A stretch of 7,581 nucleotides of DNA from Bacillota bacterium (GTDB lineage: Bacteria > Bacillota > Desulfitobacteriia > Desulfitobacteriales > JAJXUE01): assembly GCA_021786555.1 (NCBI GenBank), contig JAJYNB010000260.1, positions 1 to 7,581 of the forward strand. The letters are read 5' to 3'. Positions 5,631 through 7,581 of the stretch are shown piece by piece. The notes beneath the pieces were generated by a model, which saw nothing but the letters and a program-made list of their open reading frames with translations, searched no databases and was not told the DNA's origin. Within the stretch, counting starts at the first letter, position 1. Each line of letters starts with the position of its first letter. Made by a program: the position numbers and the translations under genes.

Positions 5631-6266
5631 ATGCTGGTAGAAAAGCTTATGCACTCTCCGGTGCACACTGTTAAACCTGATGAGTCAATCTATAATGCCC
5701 TGCAGCTTATCCGCCGGAAACAAATCAGGCATTTGCCGGTGGTGGAAGGGAACAAGCTGGTTGGCATTGTGTCTGACCGCGATCTGAGGGAAGCATGCCC
5801 TTCCTGTCTGGAAAACTGCGAGCAGGACATCATCAAAACCACTCCGGTACGTAAAATCATGCAGCCTCAAGTGATCACGGTTCATCCCCTGGATTTTTTT
5901 GACGAAGCCGTTAAGCTGATGCACGACTATAAAATCGGCTGTCTGCCCGTTGTTTCGGTCGGACAGGTGGTGGGGATAGTGTCTGAGACGGATGTGCTGG
6001 GCCACCTGGTGAACATGCTGGGGATATTGGCGCCGGGCAGTTACCTGGAAGTGGATTTGCCGGATAAGCCAGGGGTCTTGGCAGAGATCACCCAGATTGT
6101 CAAAAACCACAGTGTGAATATTTCCAACATCATCTTGTGTCCTCCCAGGGATGACGGGTACAAATGCCTCGTGCTGCGGCTCCAGGCACTTAACATTAGC
6201 AGGATTGCCAGCGAGATAGAGGGGGCCGGCTATAGGATTCTTTGGCCTGTGGTTACCGGAGGTTAG
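5631..6266 (+). CDS. acuB: AcuB, CBS-CBS-ACT domain protein
   Basis: The protein has 211 residues, against about 214 in B. subtilis AcuB, and the same architecture. CBS1 is at about 7-54 (IRHLPVVEGNKLVGIVSDRDL), CBS2 at about 76-126 (IGCLPVVSVGQVVGIVSETDVL), and a C-terminal ACT domain at about 138-207 (LEVDLPDKPGVLAEITQIV). CBS pairs usually bind adenine nucleotides and ACT domains small ligands such as amino acids, so AcuB is best seen as a metabolite sensor for the AcuA/AcuC pair. Its exact role is not established even in Bacillus. The ATG at 5631 has AGGGGG at 5618-5623. The stop at 6264-6266 overlaps the acuC ribosome site, which suggests translational coupling. The CBS linker carries three cysteines (CPSCLENC, residues 56-63), noted as an oddity. 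Confidence 0.92.
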   Translation: MLVEKLMHSPVHTVKPDESIYNALQLIRRKQIRHLPVVEGNKLVGIVSDRDLREACPSCLENCEQDIIKTTPVRKIMQPQVITVHPLDFFDEAVKLMHDYKIGCLPVVSVGQVVGIVSETDVLGHLVNMLGILAPGSYLEVDLPDKPGVLAEITQIVKNHSVNISNIILCPPRDDGYKCLVLRLQALNISRIASEIEGAGYRILWPVVTGG

Positions 6267-6268
6267 TG

Positions 6269-7429
6269 ATGAGCAGCAAGGTGGGCTTCATTTACAGTCA
6301 GGCCTATGAAGAATATAGTTTCGGCCCGGAACACCCCTTTAACTCCAGGCGACTGGTCGTGACTCTCGATCTGCTGCGCCGGTCCGGAATCCTCCAGAAG
6401 GAAGATTTGTTTGAACCAAGGGCCGTTGGCAGGCGGGACCTGCTTTCGGCCCACAGTTCAAGTTACATTGACACGGTACAGCGCTTGAGCGCAGCAGGTT
6501 CGGAGCCTGACCTGGAACACGGCTTAGGTTCGGAAGATACCCCTGTTTTCCAGCACATGCACGAGGCCTCGGCCCTGGTAGTAGGCGGATCTGTGTTGGC
6601 CGCCAAACTGGTCATGGAAGGCAGACTGGAACATGCCCTGAATATGGGTGGCGGGCTGCACCATGCCATGCGGGACAAGGCCTCGGGCTTCTGTATTTAT
6701 AATGATGCCGTAGTTGCCATCTCCTTTCTTAAGCAGCATTATAAAGCCCGGGTGGCTTACATAGATATTGATGCTCACCACGGCGACGGAGTGCAGGCCG
6801 CTTTTTACTGCGATCCCAATGTATTGACCATATCGGTGCATGAAACCGGGCGCTATTTGTTTCCGGGCACAGGTTTTGAGGAGGAACGGGGAATAGGCGA
6901 GGGTTACGGCTATAGTGCAAACCTGCCGCTGGATGCTTTTACTGAGGATGATTCATGGATTAAGTCCTTTGGAGCGGTAGTACCCGCCCTGGTTGAATCT
7001 TTCAGGCCCGACATCATTATTACCCAAAACGGTTGTGACGGGCATATTTTGGATCCACTTACCCATTTGTGTTGTACCACCCGGAGTTATGATGCTGCTT
7101 TCAGGCTCTTGCACAAACTGGCCCATCGCTTATGCAACGGCAAGCTGGTTGCCCTTGGGGGCGGTGGATATGACTGGTATAGGGTCGTGCCCCGGGTGTG
7201 GGCGATGCTGTGGTCGGAATTAAGCGGCAGGGACCTGCCTGAAGAGCTGCCGCCGGACTGGCTGACTGACTGGGGGCAGGAAGCCAGGGTAAAATTGCCG
7301 GAACAGTTTTTGGATAATCCATATATGTTCGATGCTGTACCACGCCGGGCCGAGATAGAAGACAAGAATGAGCGTACTGTTCAACGTCTTTTATCCGGCG
7401 CCGTCTACCAGCTTAATAAATTTGTCTAA
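6269..7429 (+). CDS. acuC: AcuC, class I HDAC-like protein deacetylase
   Basis: AcuC removes acetyl groups from acetyl-CoA synthetase in B. subtilis, reactivating it. This protein has 386 residues (387 in B. subtilis) and an intact class I deacetylase site. It has EHPFN near the N-terminus, the catalytic pair His131/His132 in GGGLHH, and zinc ligands Asp168 and His170 in DIDAHHGDG. Asp257 in NGCDGH is the third ligand, and Tyr301 in GGGGYD is the transition-state tyrosine. HETGRYLFPGTG (191-202) and LDAFTEDDS are near-identical to the Bacillus protein as I recall it. The ATG at 6269 has a strong GGAGG site (6258-6262) inside the end of acuB. The frame is open to 6242, but that start would overlap acuB and has no ribosome site. 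The gene is the last of the operon. No simple terminator follows, only the inverted heptamer array. Confidence 0.95.
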   Translation: MSSKVGFIYSQAYEEYSFGPEHPFNSRRLVVTLDLLRRSGILQKEDLFEPRAVGRRDLLSAHSSSYIDTVQRLSAAGSEPDLEHGLGSEDTPVFQHMHEASALVVGGSVLAAKLVMEGRLEHALNMGGGLHHAMRDKASGFCIYNDAVVAISFLKQHYKARVAYIDIDAHHGDGVQAAFYCDPNVLTISVHETGRYLFPGTGFEEERGIGEGYGYSANLPLDAFTEDDSWIKSFGAVVPALVESFRPDIIITQNGCDGHILDPLTHLCCTTRSYDAAFRLLHKLAHRLCNGKLVALGGGGYDWYRVVPRVWAMLWSELSGRDLPEELPPDWLTDWGQEARVKLPEQFLDNPYMFDAVPRRAEIEDKNERTVQRLLSGAVYQLNKFV

Positions 7430-7435
7430 ATTTTC

Positions 7436-7581
7436 AGTCCGAGGTCCGAAGTCCGATGCCCGAGGTCCGACAGAAGGATTCTCATAGGTTCTTCCAGATG
7501 CGCATGGTCTTTAAAAGCCTGCTTGCTTCGGACCTCGGACTTCGGATATCGGACCTCGGACTTCGGATATCGGACCTCGAT
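7436..7581. repeat. inverted array of 7-bp repeats (CGGACCT/CGGACTT/CGGATAT)
   Basis: The right side (7529-7581) is an uninterrupted run of seven heptamers in the order CCT, CTT, TAT, CCT, CTT, TAT, CCT after CGGA, i.e. a 21-base triplet repeated. It ends in CGAT and runs to the window edge. The left side (7436-7470) is the same heptamer family in reverse complement. The arms 7436-7470 and 7528-7562 match at 31 of 35 positions around a 57-base loop (7471-7527), so the RNA could form a long hairpin. No reading frame of note crosses it and there is no T tract. It may be a dispersed intergenic repeat or a transcript-end structure for acuABC. Confidence 0.85.

Noticed and set aside
7529..7581. 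CRISPR-like repeat array
   Set aside because: Repeats are contiguous 7-base units with no unique spacers and no cas genes nearby.

Overview
The window reads as a low-to-moderate GC Gram-positive genome, most likely an anaerobic or spore-forming Clostridia/Peptococcaceae-type Firmicute. This placement is an inference. It rests on strong AGGAGG-like ribosome sites, frequent GTG/TTG starts, an LLH-type phage holin, a short-form S-adenosylhomocysteine hydrolase, and an acuABC operon with the Bacillus gene order. All credible genes are on the + strand.

Region 1 (1-1703) is a possible transcription unit of three genes. A 5'-truncated ORF with weak ComK-like features is followed by a zinc N-acetylmuramoyl-L-alanine amidase without a signal peptide, then a one-TM LLH-family holin. 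A strong intrinsic terminator closes the unit. The amidase/holin pair looks like a phage-type lysis cassette, but no structural phage genes are in view.

Region 2 (1704-3246) holds ahcY, which recycles S-adenosylhomocysteine. It has its own TATAAT promoter candidate and an unusual start region: a perfect 7-bp hairpin lies between the Shine-Dalgarno and the ATG and would bring them to normal spacing if folded. After ahcY come three consecutive TAG codons and a 24-codon remnant of a PHP-domain phosphatase gene, then a terminator.

Region 3 (3247-4870) is an AT-rich intergenic stretch followed by a PAS-AAA+-Fis regulator of the sigma-54 activator (bEBP) family. Its sigma-54 contact loop reads GAYPGA instead of GAFTGA. 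A terminator follows immediately.

Region 4 (4871-7429) is acuA-acuB-acuC, tightly packed: a GNAT protein acetyltransferase, a CBS-CBS-ACT sensor protein and a class I HDAC-like deacetylase. In Bacillus subtilis AcuA and AcuC reversibly acetylate and deacetylate acetyl-CoA synthetase. The acuA start is best placed at a GTG at 4978. This leaves a leader of about 100 bases with two inverted repeats, one of them CRP/FNR-like.

Region 5 (7430-7581) is noncoding. It contains an array of CGGAnnT-type heptamers arranged as a large inverted repeat around a 57-base loop, running off the window end.
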